In this document: positions 27,887-36,672 of the stretch, in pieces
Layout: every line of letters begins with the position of its first letter
Numbering within the stretch: position 1 is the stretch's first letter
Source: a virus
Strand: one strand, 5' to 3'
Virus record (IMG/VR): IMGVR_UViG_3300023223_000252
Location: 1-38,336 of that record
Length of the DNA: 38,336 nucleotides
The notes under the pieces: model-generated
What the model saw: only the letters and a program-made list of their open reading frames with translations
Databases searched by the model: none
What the model was told of the DNA's origin: nothing
Translations under genes and position numbers: made by a program

Positions 27887-30697
27887 TCAATTCGTAGACC
27901 TTGAATCTGTCTTGACTCCAGTTGCACCGATTTGACTCACCGTTAGGCAGTATGGGCTGTCGGATCTTATGCCTATATTTGCCTCTTCTGCATACCCCTG
28001 AACTGTCTCTACTTTAATCTTACCTGTATATTCGGGAATCTTCTGATCAGTTACAGCTTCTTGATTAAGAAATTTACCATTACGCCAAAGAGTTTTATCA
28101 CCTTCCTGAGCATTAGCAGTTAATTCAAAGGCCACACTATCAACAACAAACACATCAAATTCATTATCTCGACGTTTACCACCCTGACCGCCGCCAATCT
28201 GAGGACTATTGTACATATCAACCAATTCAGCAAGAGAGTAAATCTTTAAGCCAAAGTAAGCCGTATTTGTACTGTCGGTATAAGTACTGATCATTTGGCG
28301 AGGAAAGAAAACAGAGTATTGATCAACCGGTAAAGCAGTAGTAGGTAAACTAATATCAACCAATATTTCATCTTCATCATCATTTAATATTTCATCTTCA
28401 TCATCATTTAGTAATTCAGTCTCACCGCTAAATTCTACATCTACAGTAATATCATCTAAATCGGTAGTTCCTGGTTCAATGATTAAATATTGGGAATCGC
28501 CGGTCATGGCAAAGTATTCATCATTAAGAGTTAATGGAGCGCCACTAGAATTAATCACTACTGTAAGTATTGGGGATAATGCATTTATTTTAACAATCAT
28601 GCAATCATCGGCATTTACTGTATAAAAGCCCACCACAGGCACAGTAAGATCAAAGACCGTTATTAGTGTGTTATCGAGTGCAAAAGGCAACCAGTATAGC
28701 AATCCTGCCCTTACTTGCGCAAATCCGAGAGGATCACCAAGGACAATTTCAACACCATCATACTTTACAATCAGATTATCAACAGGCGCAGCCAGACGAA
28801 GGAATGACCCTAAGCCTGAATACGGTATTGTTTTCTCGTTAAAAGAAGCATTCCAATAAGTGAAATCTTCATTGCCTGGTAAAGCTAAACAATCATTTAC
28901 AGTTATTCCATCAAATACAGTTAAAGCATCAATGCATTCATTTGTTTGTGCAGTCGACTCATAATAGATACCATCTTGACGTTTTACGATCATACCAATA
29001 ATATCACCATCAGTAGTAAGAATAGAATCAATATCAATGACAGTACCAATTTCAACTTGCTCCCATGGCTTACCAGCTTCAGTCTGAGTATTTTTAACCA
29101 ATGGGTGTTTTGACCATGCGTTGACGTTTTGATCCGGTTCCGTAGTAAAAGTAAGCAATAAACCACTATCAAGCAGAACATAAACAATCCTATCAGGGGT
29201 TTGAACAAAAGCAATCTTTACAATCTTCGCATCTTTCATCAAGTGAGGTGCCAATATAGTCATATCTTTACTTGCGTATCCATCATCTTCAAACACAAAA
29301 TTTAAGCTTCTTATACGTTTTCCACCTGATTCAACAAAATAGGAAGTATTATCTGCTCTAATTGGCTGGACTGGATCAGTACCTACTTGCTGTTGCTTCT
29401 GAACTAAAATATTAGCAATAGATATACCTGTTGCACTATTACGCGAACCAATAGTAAAAGGCGCATTATCAGTACCAATAATTAATTGCTGATCTACTGC
29501 AAACCATCTTGCACGATTACGAACATCATCAAGCAGAGTAAATCTAAAAGGACTGGTATCAAGAAAGCCAGTTTGAAAGTTTTCCCAAATAAGCGTTTGA
29601 CTCACATAAACATCAGAAGGATAAGCCTCAACGCCTGAGAAGAATAAACGTTCATCGAATATTTCACAGCATGTAGGATAACCTGGACGAGTGCCGAAGG
29701 AACCCAAAGCCCATTCCCAAGAATTGGTAACAGCTTCAAAGAATCCAGAATCTAAATCAGCAGATACTTCAGTTGCAGACGTATAGCCGGTAATAATATA
29801 ATTATTGTAAATGATTCCATCAATTTCTAATGTCCAATCAATAGTTCCACTAATATCAACATAATCGACACGAACCAAAGCATTATACTCAGGCACATCA
29901 CGAACAACAATATTATTCAAATTGTTTTTACTTGTTACTGAACCGATAGTTTGCCAAGAAGTACCGCCATCAATAGATAATTGTAGGCTAATAGTTCCTG
30001 TCCAAGTATTGCCAGTTGTAAGCGTAACACTTGTTCCAGTAGCCGGCAAAGGATCTGAAGTGTCGCTTGAAGTGTATGTGTCACTATCGCTATTACTTCC
30101 TGCATGAGCAATACGAAACTTGCGCCCAACATCATCAGAAGTAAATAAATCTTCAGTTGAAGTAATTGTAACAGCAGGATCAATTCCAGTAACCACCGAG
30201 ACAGTGCTTGAAGTATCACCGTTAGCAGTTGCATAAGGTCCGCCATTTATCTCAGCAGCCGCAATCGTCCAAACAAATTCAGACGTATTCTTAATTATCT
30301 GTACTGGATAATCAGGATGGCAAACATACATCGTATCATAAACCTGCCTAAAATATAGTTGATCAAAGTCAGTAGCAGAATAGGGAATTGCTAAAGTAAA
30401 GACCTGAACACCTTGAGGATTGAAGAAGATTATATTGCTATTAACAAAGATCATTTGAAAGAACTCAGCCCTTGAGATAATCCATGGATGAATAATAGAA
30501 TCAACAAAACTGTCTACATCACCTATTCTTGATTGAATAACGGATCCTAATCGACGTTTAATAGCTCCTTGAGGTTCAACTACGAAATTATTTAGTTGAC
30601 GCATCCAAGCACGATATTTATTCTGATCAGAGCGACCCCAAAGCAATGGAGTGACTTCTCCGCCATTCATTGCCAAGACTGGATTTTTATCTGCCAT
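27887..30697 (-). CDS. Tail tubular protein B / tail nozzle (936 aa)
   Basis: The N-terminus (NPVLAMNGGEVTPLLWGRSD, then RQLNNFVVEPQGAIKRRLG) is the hallmark of podovirus nozzle (gp12-like) proteins. Conserved later parts include FDERLFFSGVEAYPSDVYVS (about 350) and YFVESGGKRIRSLNFVFEDD. An insert near residues 763-779 contains two exact copies of LNDDEDEI. It forms the tip of the tail tube and follows tail tubular protein A by 9 bp. At 936 residues it is longer than T7 gp12 (about 794), mainly through beta-rich insertions. Confidence 0.85.
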   Translation of the reverse strand: MADKNPVLAMNGGEVTPLLWGRSDQNKYRAWMRQLNNFVVEPQGAIKRRLGSVIQSRIGDVDSFVDSIIHPWIISRAEFFQMIFVNSNIIFFNPQGVQVFTLAIPYSATDFDQLYFRQVYDTMYVCHPDYPVQIIKNTSEFVWTIAAAEINGGPYATANGDTSSTVSVVTGIDPAVTITSTEDLFTSDDVGRKFRIAHAGSNSDSDTYTSSDTSDPLPATGTSVTLTTGNTWTGTISLQLSIDGGTSWQTIGSVTSKNNLNNIVVRDVPEYNALVRVDYVDISGTIDWTLEIDGIIYNNYIITGYTSATEVSADLDSGFFEAVTNSWEWALGSFGTRPGYPTCCEIFDERLFFSGVEAYPSDVYVSQTLIWENFQTGFLDTSPFRFTLLDDVRNRARWFAVDQQLIIGTDNAPFTIGSRNSATGISIANILVQKQQQVGTDPVQPIRADNTSYFVESGGKRIRSLNFVFEDDGYASKDMTILAPHLMKDAKIVKIAFVQTPDRIVYVLLDSGLLLTFTTEPDQNVNAWSKHPLVKNTQTEAGKPWEQVEIGTVIDIDSILTTDGDIIGMIVKRQDGIYYESTAQTNECIDALTVFDGITVNDCLALPGNEDFTYWNASFNEKTIPYSGLGSFLRLAAPVDNLIVKYDGVEIVLGDPLGFAQVRAGLLYWLPFALDNTLITVFDLTVPVVGFYTVNADDCMIVKINALSPILTVVINSSGAPLTLNDEYFAMTGDSQYLIIEPGTTDLDDITVDVEFSGETELLNDDEDEILNDDEDEILVDISLPTTALPVDQYSVFFPRQMISTYTDSTNTAYFGLKIYSLAELVDMYNSPQIGGGQGGKRRDNEFDVFVVDSVAFELTANAQEGDKTLWRNGKFLNQEAVTDQKIPEYTGKIKVETVQGYAEEANIGIRSDSPYCLTVSQIGATGVKTDSRSTN
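28362..28409. repeat. Perfect 24-bp tandem duplication inside the nozzle gene
   Basis: 28362-28385 and 28386-28409 are identical. They encode two copies of the acidic octapeptide LNDDEDEI in a surface loop of tail tubular protein B. Exact identity implies recent duplication or slippage. The number of copies may vary between relatives. Confidence 0.9.
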
Positions 30698-30706
30698 GTA
30701 AGCCCC

Positions 30707-31348
30707 TTATCTTAAAAAGTAATTAGAACGAGGATTAACAGAGTTCTTTTGTCGTGCCATTGAGAAATTGCGAGGACGAAAGCGAACCTTTCTAGCCCTG
30801 TTTTGCCTTGTGGCAGTGACTTCAGCACGAATAACTTGATAATCAGCTTTCATATCAGAAGCAACAGCGCGATCATTTGTAACATTGTAAGCCACTTTAG
30901 AAGCTAGATAGATAATAACTAATTGAGTCATTTGCTCAGACCACTTAGCCGGCGATAGTTCTATGCGCTGATAAAACATCTGAAAGCCCTCAAAGCGAGC
31001 AATTAAGAAATTGTCCTGCATTTTCCAGTCAAGATCAACACCAGTACGAATATTGGTTTGAATTGTAGCAGATTCTAAAATATATAAATAGTCAGGGGGA
31101 AGAAGATATTGATACTGACCAAACACGCCAGCATATTCATCAGTCTTAAATTGTAGTAAAACCGGACCTGTATAGAGTTCGTCCCAATTTACCATATTCT
31201 GAACTTCGCGTATACATCGTTCAGTCCAACGCTTCATCAGCGCGGCAGTTGTATCATCTTTGGTATTAATGTTATTAATTGTTTTTTCACCGATAAGACT
31301 CAGCGCCATATTAGCGACATCTGTTAAACTCGATAATTCTGAACTCAT
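30707..31348 (-). CDS. Tail tubular protein A (gp11-like) (213 aa)
   Basis: The start MSSELSSLTDVANMALSLIG and ERCIREVQNMVNWDELYTGP are characteristic of the gp11-like adaptor that joins portal and nozzle in T7-like tails. The C-terminal half is helical and basic (TATRQNRARKVRFRPRNFS). I use ATG 31348, six nt after GAGGTG, instead of the GTG three codons upstream. Its length is close to that of T7 gp11 (196). It follows the capsid terminator, so it needs read-through or a promoter I do not see. Confidence 0.88.
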   Translation of the reverse strand: MSSELSSLTDVANMALSLIGEKTINNINTKDDTTAALMKRWTERCIREVQNMVNWDELYTGPVLLQFKTDEYAGVFGQYQYLLPPDYLYILESATIQTNIRTGVDLDWKMQDNFLIARFEGFQMFYQRIELSPAKWSEQMTQLVIIYLASKVAYNVTNDRAVASDMKADYQVIRAEVTATRQNRARKVRFRPRNFSMARQKNSVNPRSNYFLR

Positions 31349-31371
31349 TAATAACACCTCAAGTAAAAGTT

Positions 31372-31414
31372 AAAAAATAGAGGGCTGAAACAGCAGCAGC
31401 AGCAACAGCCCTCT
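31372..31414 (-). terminator. Intrinsic terminator after the major capsid gene
   Basis: On the minus strand AGAGGGCTG (31414-31406) pairs with CAGCCCTCT (31387-31379), 9 bp, with an 18-nt loop holding GCTGCTGCTGCTG, followed by ATTTTTTAA. Its place directly after the capsid gene parallels the T7 late terminator, which reduces expression of tail genes relative to capsid. Confidence 0.85.
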
Positions 31415-31431
31415 GATACTATAGTAATCTT

Positions 31432-32406
31432 TTAGGTAACAGCACCGAAACCAATGATCACAACACGTTTATCATCCACGCGAACTGCATTACAGAACTC
31501 ACAGATGTATAGAACGAAACTGAAACGCTGACCAGGATCTTGATCGATCTGAGTCGTTAGTGCTTCAGCTTTATTCCAATATCCCCATTCCATAGTAAAC
31601 GCAACAGAAATACCTTCTGCATGAGAACCAAGGATTGAAGTAGAATATGCGCTCATTAGTGGGTGAACAATCATGTGAACATTGTACACTTCAGGAAGCG
31701 TATAGTTCTCCATGTGGTGATGGCCATGATCAATGAAGTCACTGGACTGAATAGTGTCACCACTATTTATAATCAAGCTGGATTTCATTGCTGGCGTAAT
31801 TACTTGGAATACTCGCTCACCATCCAAGAAGTTCTCTTCAAACTTCTGCGCAACCTGTGCAACAACATCTTTATCAAATGCTGAAATACCGGCAGTGATA
31901 GAAAGAACTTGAGCAGTCGGGAAATTAACTGCTGCGCCAGAATCTAAGTCACGACCACGAAACGCAGTGTTTGCAGTAATGACATTAAGAATATTGGCAT
32001 CTTCTTTCTTAACCACTTGACGCATGATTGTGCGAAGAACTTTAGATTGCGGTGAAGAATTCTCTGCAACTTCATCCAACTTACGGAAGACATAACCGGC
32101 TTCAATGATCCGACTTGGACACTGAGTACGAGTCTTAGTAATTTGAGTATGCGGAGTTTGAAGATCATACCATGCAGCGAAAGTCGTTGCACCAGCTTCT
32201 TCATATTCCATACGGTATTTACCACTATCATCAGTGACTAGGTCATCTGAAGCTTCGTCAAGAGGTTCATACGCATCAAACCACGCATTAATACCTTTAA
32301 CTGATTCGTGTTCAACTCTTTCGCCTAAACGATTTTTGAACTGTTGTCCTGCTAAGTAAGTAACAGAATCTGAGTATTCATCTTTCCAATGTTGGTCTAA
32401 GGCCAT
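31432..32406 (-). CDS. Major capsid protein (324 aa)
   Basis: The protein forms the head shell. Family-like features are the N-terminal HWKDEYSDSVTYLAGQQFKN, the central DANILNVITANTAFRGRDL, and the C-terminal strand-rich RFSFVLYICEFCNAVRVDDK, resembling the roughly 320-residue capsid proteins of marine and environmental podoviruses (Phage_capsid_2-like). Scaffold and portal genes upstream and the strong terminator downstream support this. The ribosome site is TTGGAG, 11 nt before the ATG. An HNH gene has been inserted between it and the scaffold gene. Confidence 0.85.
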   Translation of the reverse strand: MALDQHWKDEYSDSVTYLAGQQFKNRLGERVEHESVKGINAWFDAYEPLDEASDDLVTDDSGKYRMEYEEAGATTFAAWYDLQTPHTQITKTRTQCPSRIIEAGYVFRKLDEVAENSSPQSKVLRTIMRQVVKKEDANILNVITANTAFRGRDLDSGAAVNFPTAQVLSITAGISAFDKDVVAQVAQKFEENFLDGERVFQVITPAMKSSLIINSGDTIQSSDFIDHGHHHMENYTLPEVYNVHMIVHPLMSAYSTSILGSHAEGISVAFTMEWGYWNKAEALTTQIDQDPGQRFSFVLYICEFCNAVRVDDKRVVIIGFGAVT

Positions 32407-32564
32407 GAGGCTATATCTCCAATTTAAAATTAGTATTAAACAAAACGATTTATAATTTTGCCGTATTCCTAATCTTAAAAAGGGGGCAGCTAGTTGGTAG
32501 GCGCTGCGTGTAGAGCTTGTTCCTGCTTATACATTGTATTGCAAGAAATAACTTTTCAAGTAAT
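32407..32564 (-). promoter_or_regulatory. Capsid leader region (158 bp)
   Basis: No gene is present. On the minus strand there is a weak promoter-like pair, TTGAAA with TACAAT (15-nt spacing), then GCAGC/GCTGC flanking a 12-nt loop followed by CCCCTTTTT, and an A/T-rich leader ending in TTGGAG. The combination suggests local control of capsid expression, but no element is strong. Confidence 0.35.
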
Positions 32565-33050
32565 TCAAGCTAATAATTTTCGTTCAGCCTCAAGTCGTGC
32601 TTGATAAGCTTCTTCCTGAGTATCGAATGAACCAATGTGTTTAACCTTTTGATTGATCTTTATTTGAGCTATCCATTTATTATTGGCCTTTTTCCAGCTA
32701 ACGCCTTTATACTTTGAAGTCATTCCTTCACGTTTAGCCTTATTGAAGCAGTTCTCTGACCTTGTCACACTGCGAAGATTCTCTATTCGATTATTCTGCT
32801 TGTCTCTGTCTATGTGATCCAACTCAGGGGGAAGTTCGCCATAAATCATAAACCAGTGAAGTCTATGTGCTAGAATCCTAACCCTTGATCCACTTATGCC
32901 AATAGTTATCCTTCGATAGCCTTTATGAACTGTTCCTGCAAGATCACCTTCTTTGATTGTAGTATTAGGACGAGGGCAATTCCAGTATGGTTTTCCATCG
33001 ACGAAGTTTATTAATTTGGAGAGTGCTTGGTAGTATTTGAGATTTTTCAT
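32565..33050 (-). CDS. HNH homing endonuclease with AP2 domain (161 aa)
   Basis: This is a free-standing homing endonuclease that spreads by cutting DNA lacking it. The HNH core is AHRLHWFMIYGELPPELDHI (about 61-80) plus DRDKQNNRIENLR, and the C-terminal AP2-like DNA-binding domain spans about 113-157 (GVSWKKANNKWIAQI; IGSFDTQEEAYQARLEAER). Length and domain order are typical of HNH-AP2 genes in phages. It interrupts the scaffold-capsid pair and has its own promoter (33112-33139). The cleavage target is probably the junction in phages lacking the insertion. Confidence 0.9.
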   Translation of the reverse strand: MKNLKYYQALSKLINFVDGKPYWNCPRPNTTIKEGDLAGTVHKGYRRITIGISGSRVRILAHRLHWFMIYGELPPELDHIDRDKQNNRIENLRSVTRSENCFNKAKREGMTSKYKGVSWKKANNKWIAQIKINQKVKHIGSFDTQEEAYQARLEAERKLLA

Positions 33051-33079
33051 TGTACTGTACCTTTGTTGTTTTTCATTTT

Positions 33080-33111
33080 AAGCGTCCTACACCATATAGG
33101 GCGCTTTTTTT
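33080..33111 (+). terminator. Plus-strand-facing hairpin upstream of the HNH gene
   Basis: AAGCGTCCT (33080-33088) pairs with AGGGCGCTT (33098-33106) with one G:U pair possible only in plus-strand RNA, followed by seven T. It would stop antisense transcripts. In minus-strand mRNA it would form the 5' stem-loop just after the promoter. Confidence 0.6.
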
Positions 33112-33139
33112 ATTATACACACATATTCCACATAGACAA
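33112..33139 (-). promoter_or_regulatory. Sigma70-like promoter for HNH and capsid
   Basis: On the minus strand TTGTCT (33134-33139), 16 nt, then TATAAT (33112-33117). It stands immediately after the scaffold terminator, which makes HNH-capsid a separate transcript. Confidence 0.6.
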
Positions 33140-33140
33140 G

Positions 33141-33183
33141 AAAAAACCCCTCAATGTTGCGAAATTCATAACACTGAGAGGTT
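33141..33183 (-). terminator. Intrinsic terminator after the scaffold gene
   Basis: On the minus strand AACCTCTCAGTGTT pairs with AACATTGAGGGGTT over 14 bp (two U:G pairs that form only in minus-strand RNA), loop 11 nt, then TTTTTT. It is 17 bp downstream of the scaffold stop codon, so the packaging transcript should end before the capsid. Confidence 0.85.
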
Positions 33184-33199
33184 TGCTTGTGGACAGAAG

Positions 33200-34171
33200 T
33201 TATTGAGGTCCGCCGATTGCCTTGCGGTTTGCTTTATACAGCTTAGTTCGTTCTTCCCTGTATTCAGTCTTGGATATTTCTTTATTATTCAAACGAGTCT
33301 CAAGATTATTTACTTGTTCTTTGAAACCTGTTGTATGAGTATGATTTACAGTACCAGCAACAGACGATTCACGATAAACGCTTGTCATTTCATGCAGCAT
33401 CTTAATAGTTGAAAGATCGTTAGTGTAACCCTTTTTTACAATAGTCTCTTTCCATTCAGGATGTCTTTCAAGAAACTGATTTATCTCATGCATATTAGCA
33501 TCAAAGTTACCAGCCCACTCAATTCTTAGAGCGTTAGTCGTGGCTTTATGTTGCTCTTCAATCTTATTCTGTTGATTTGCGCCGTAGCGATCACCTTGCC
33601 CCTGAATGACATTATCAAACATTGGCATTAAAGCATTTACCTGAGACTGATTTAAGCCAGCTTCATGAAATCCCTGATAAAGAGATTCAAAACCACCTTC
33701 GCCGAAATAAGCTTGAACCGCATCAGCATTCATATCTTTAATAATCTGTGGAGACTCATACAGATCAGGAGAATCAGGCACACCAACATGTTGATTCCAA
33801 GCAAGCTTTTCTTCAGCAGTACTTGTTTCATCAGGCATCATCAGGTTTTTCTTACCGATCATGCTCTTGAGGTTATTGTGAGACTTCATAAATGCTTCCA
33901 TTGAACCATGCTGTTCAAATGCTGGATCATCACGAAACCCTTCAGGAAGTGATTGCTTCCAAGCCATGCCATCATCAGGAACAAATTCAGGAGTCGTACC
34001 AAGTAAACCGCTTGAAGGTTCCGTTGGCTCTGCTGCTGGAGTACTCGGCTCAATATCTCTCAATGCTTGAGTATCTTGGCTTTCACCTGATACCGGCTGA
34101 ATATTTGTTGGCTCACTTGCTGCTTGTGGTTCCGCCGCTGGTGCTGGCGCTGCTGCTGAATCATCTGACAT
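33200..34171 (-). CDS. Scaffolding protein (323 aa)
   Basis: The N-terminal about 70 residues are Ala/Pro/Glu/Ser rich and disordered (MSDDSAAAPAPAAEPQAASE). The body is helical and acidic with Asn/Gln-rich turns (ANQQNKIEEQHKATTNALRI), and the C-terminus is basic (EISKTEYREERTKLYKANRK), typical of a capsid-binding end. Size, composition and its place between portal and capsid identify a scaffold. It overlaps the Bbp19-like gene by 11 bp and is followed by a terminator. In this type of phage the scaffold guides head assembly and then leaves. Confidence 0.82.
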   Translation of the reverse strand: MSDDSAAAPAPAAEPQAASEPTNIQPVSGESQDTQALRDIEPSTPAAEPTEPSSGLLGTTPEFVPDDGMAWKQSLPEGFRDDPAFEQHGSMEAFMKSHNNLKSMIGKKNLMMPDETSTAEEKLAWNQHVGVPDSPDLYESPQIIKDMNADAVQAYFGEGGFESLYQGFHEAGLNQSQVNALMPMFDNVIQGQGDRYGANQQNKIEEQHKATTNALRIEWAGNFDANMHEINQFLERHPEWKETIVKKGYTNDLSTIKMLHEMTSVYRESSVAGTVNHTHTTGFKEQVNNLETRLNNKEISKTEYREERTKLYKANRKAIGGPQ

Positions 34172-34514
34172 TTGTTTCTTCTTTCAGTTCTTGGTTTATT
34201 TTTTCATGAATATAAATTATTGCGGCTTGATTACCGAGAGCAAAATCTGTATCTCTTGGAGTACTGGCAAAACAAGACCTATTGAATCTAAATAAATCTT
34301 CCAAGTGCTTCAGAACAATTTTACCTTCTTCAGTCTTGAATACCTGCTTGAATGCATAAACAATTTCTTGATCACTCTTTTCACGATCTTCAACATTCTT
34401 ATGATATGCCTGTTCTTTGAGTGTTTTTTGCATTGCTTTGTGTTGAACACGAAGATAATCAGGATCAGTATTATTGTGCTTGTTTGGTAGCTTTTCACGT
34501 TTATCTAAACTCAT
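34161..34514 (-). CDS. Bbp19-like phage protein (117 aa)
   Basis: The central segment YAFKQVFKTEEGKIVLKHLE, followed by SCFASTPRDTDFALGNQAAIIYIHEKI, follows the pattern of the Bbp19-like phage domain (FxxxFxTxxGxxVLxxLxxxF, then T-x-F-x-x-G-x-x-x). The molecular role of that family is poorly defined. It is normally found between portal and scaffold genes in podoviruses, as here. ATG 34514 overlaps the preceding stop (ATGA). Confidence 0.75.
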   Translation of the reverse strand: MSLDKREKLPNKHNNTDPDYLRVQHKAMQKTLKEQAYHKNVEDREKSDQEIVYAFKQVFKTEEGKIVLKHLEDLFRFNRSCFASTPRDTDFALGNQAAIIYIHEKINQELKEETNVR

Positions 34515-34885
34515 GCGTCCACCGCAAGAGCTAAAGCCACTATCGCTTCTTTAAGCTTTTCATTAACCTTGTTTGTTTTAGCAATGTCGGCAAATTGATC
34601 ATCAAAGCACCGATTCATTGTTGCAATTGTTGCTTTTGCCTTGGTTAGCTTTTCATTAGTCGCCCTGACAATTTCCCTATCTCCACTACGAGCTTCAATC
34701 AAGGCTTGGTTTGCTGCTTTGCCACTTCTTATAGTATCATTGAGGTTTCCAATCTCGTCTTTATGAACTTGCAATGCGCAATTCTTTTCATCGATAGTTT
34801 GTTGTGCATTATCTAGGTCAATTTCCAAATATCCATAATTGACTTTGAGAGTATCAATTTCTTTCTCTAGTTCTGCTTTTGTCAT
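34511..34885 (-). CDS. Coiled-coil protein between portal and scaffold (124 aa)
   Basis: The entire protein is a predicted coiled coil (MTKAELEKEIDTLKVNYGYL onward) rich in Glu, Asn and Lys. It has no recognisable family. The leader is unusual: AGCAGCAGAAACAGCAAC and another CAGCAGCAA before the ATG, with only a weak AAGAAAG ribosome site. A role in head assembly, perhaps as a scaffold accessory, fits the neighbours. Confidence 0.68.
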   Translation of the reverse strand: MTKAELEKEIDTLKVNYGYLEIDLDNAQQTIDEKNCALQVHKDEIGNLNDTIRSGKAANQALIEARSGDREIVRATNEKLTKAKATIATMNRCFDDQFADIAKTNKVNEKLKEAIVALALAVDA

Positions 34886-34920
34886 ATTGCTGCTGCTTTC
34901 TTAGTTGCTGTTTCTGCTGC

Positions 34921-36663
34921 TTATCCCATTGCTGGCGTATTGGTTAAATTACTACTCATTTGATTTAACATTGAGTTCTCGGCATTAGCATCTTGAAGAT
35001 TAAGGTTATCAATAGGCAATGCTTTAAGCTTCTCAATTTCACGTTCTTCATTAGCAATCTTCTCTTGTTCATCATACCAAGCCTGAGTTTCTTTCTGATC
35101 CTTAATGTAATCAGGACTCACGCGATTCATTCTCAAGATCTCTTTCTTTACCTTGGCAGTATGTAAAACCGCAGCAATAGAAGGAGATTCTGCCTCTACA
35201 GCAGACACTAAACCAATTTCCTCAATAGATTTAAGTAGCTGGCCTATCTCGAGCTGATCAAGTTTCATATCTAAACGAGTAGTGAAATCAATCCGAAGCT
35301 CTTGAGTATCCCACGCCTGACGTAATTCAGCCGGCATTTCAGGAAAAGCACCAGCATCAAGCAATAGATAAAATACGTGTGTAAGAGTCACAGAGTAGAG
35401 TTCATCATATAAACGAGCAATGATAGGTAAAATCATCTGAATCTTCTCAGCTACCCTTTGAGTAACTTCAGTCGCAGTCATATTCTTGTGATCTTCCAAA
35501 GTACGAAAGATATTCACATAAAACATATTGCGCACTTGTTCTTCAAGCTTCTCGATATACGCTGCTGCATTCTGCACATTTATTTCAGCCTGATACATAA
35601 AAGGCTTATCGTTCTGAGCAGGGTTCCAGAAATTTACTGCACCTGGTGTAATATCAATGCTATTCTGATCGCTCATTGTACCAGATAGAAATAGCGGAGG
35701 ATTAACACCTAATTCAATTCCATCAGAAACATCGGCAGAAAGTATATCCAAAGCAGCCATCAAACCCTTTGTCATAAATGCCACACCGCGACCATAAGGA
35801 TTATTATCTAAGTTAATCTGAAAGCGAGGAACTGCATACGGACAATGACGATAACCACCTTCTTCAACAATTGTACCATCTTTTTCTAAAATGTAGTACG
35901 AGGCATATTTCATTTCTTCAGGCTTATCTAGCTCAGATATTCTGTAATCTTCTGCACCATCTTTACCCTTGATCTTTTTATACCGCTTTTTATAATCCAG
36001 TCGGGGAAATACGCAGTGAATGTATTTAGATACTTCATAACGAGTCTTTGGATCATCATATTGCTTCATTACTTCCTCAGGTATCGCATCACCCCAAAGT
36101 TCGTATGCTTGGCAAGCAGTCATTTGAAAGTCACGAAAGACAGTATTAATTTTTCCATCTTTATCTTCAGCAATATTGCATAGATCAATCATGAAGTTCT
36201 GAAAGCGTAAACCTTTATCTTCAGTCATTTCAGAGTATTGCACACCAGTACAGACAACAACATAATCATGAATTGTATCAATAGTGGATAAGATAAAATT
36301 ACTTGCAGCCAGTTTATTTATTGAAATCTCTGAGCATTTAGCAAACCAATCTTCATTCACTTTAGACTCGGATAGATCCTTATCAGCTACCCGAAACCCA
36401 AAGAACTCATCTTGTAGATTAATGGTATTAGAAAAAAGGCCGGCTGTTAAATCTCGCGCAGCCTCAATGCCTGTTGGATTCTGAGGACTTTGTTTACCAG
36501 CAATATTAGATTCACCAGTATATGAATTGTGATCTTCAGGGGAATAGAAGAAACGACAAGTTTCACGCAATGATATAAATACGTCATTGTCTACTTTTAA
36601 TTGACCTCGCATAGCTAAAAGCTCTCTGCCTTTGTACTTGCGTAAACCTTTATCTTTTTCCAT
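34921..36663 (-). CDS. Portal protein (head-to-tail connector) (580 aa)
   Basis: The twelve-fold ring through which DNA is packed. Typical of the T7/podovirus connector family are RETCRFFYSPEDHN near 32, ARDLTAGLFSNTINLQDEFFG (about 68-88), YGRGVAFMTKGLMAALDILS (about 287-306) and the later helix MTATEVTQRVAEKIQMILPI. The C-terminus is helical and acidic. Length and place (after terL, before scaffold and capsid) agree. The ribosome site is AAGGAATAATT. Confidence 0.9.
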   Translation of the reverse strand: MEKDKGLRKYKGRELLAMRGQLKVDNDVFISLRETCRFFYSPEDHNSYTGESNIAGKQSPQNPTGIEAARDLTAGLFSNTINLQDEFFGFRVADKDLSESKVNEDWFAKCSEISINKLAASNFILSTIDTIHDYVVVCTGVQYSEMTEDKGLRFQNFMIDLCNIAEDKDGKINTVFRDFQMTACQAYELWGDAIPEEVMKQYDDPKTRYEVSKYIHCVFPRLDYKKRYKKIKGKDGAEDYRISELDKPEEMKYASYYILEKDGTIVEEGGYRHCPYAVPRFQINLDNNPYGRGVAFMTKGLMAALDILSADVSDGIELGVNPPLFLSGTMSDQNSIDITPGAVNFWNPAQNDKPFMYQAEINVQNAAAYIEKLEEQVRNMFYVNIFRTLEDHKNMTATEVTQRVAEKIQMILPIIARLYDELYSVTLTHVFYLLLDAGAFPEMPAELRQAWDTQELRIDFTTRLDMKLDQLEIGQLLKSIEEIGLVSAVEAESPSIAAVLHTAKVKKEILRMNRVSPDYIKDQKETQAWYDEQEKIANEEREIEKLKALPIDNLNLQDANAENSMLNQMSSNLTNTPAMG

Positions 36664-36672
36664 AATTATTCC

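Noticed and set aside
31387-31432. ACTATAG near the capsid terminator as a T7-type promoter
   Set aside because: Only the short core resembles one, no phage RNA polymerase gene is present, and the sequence does not recur before other genes.
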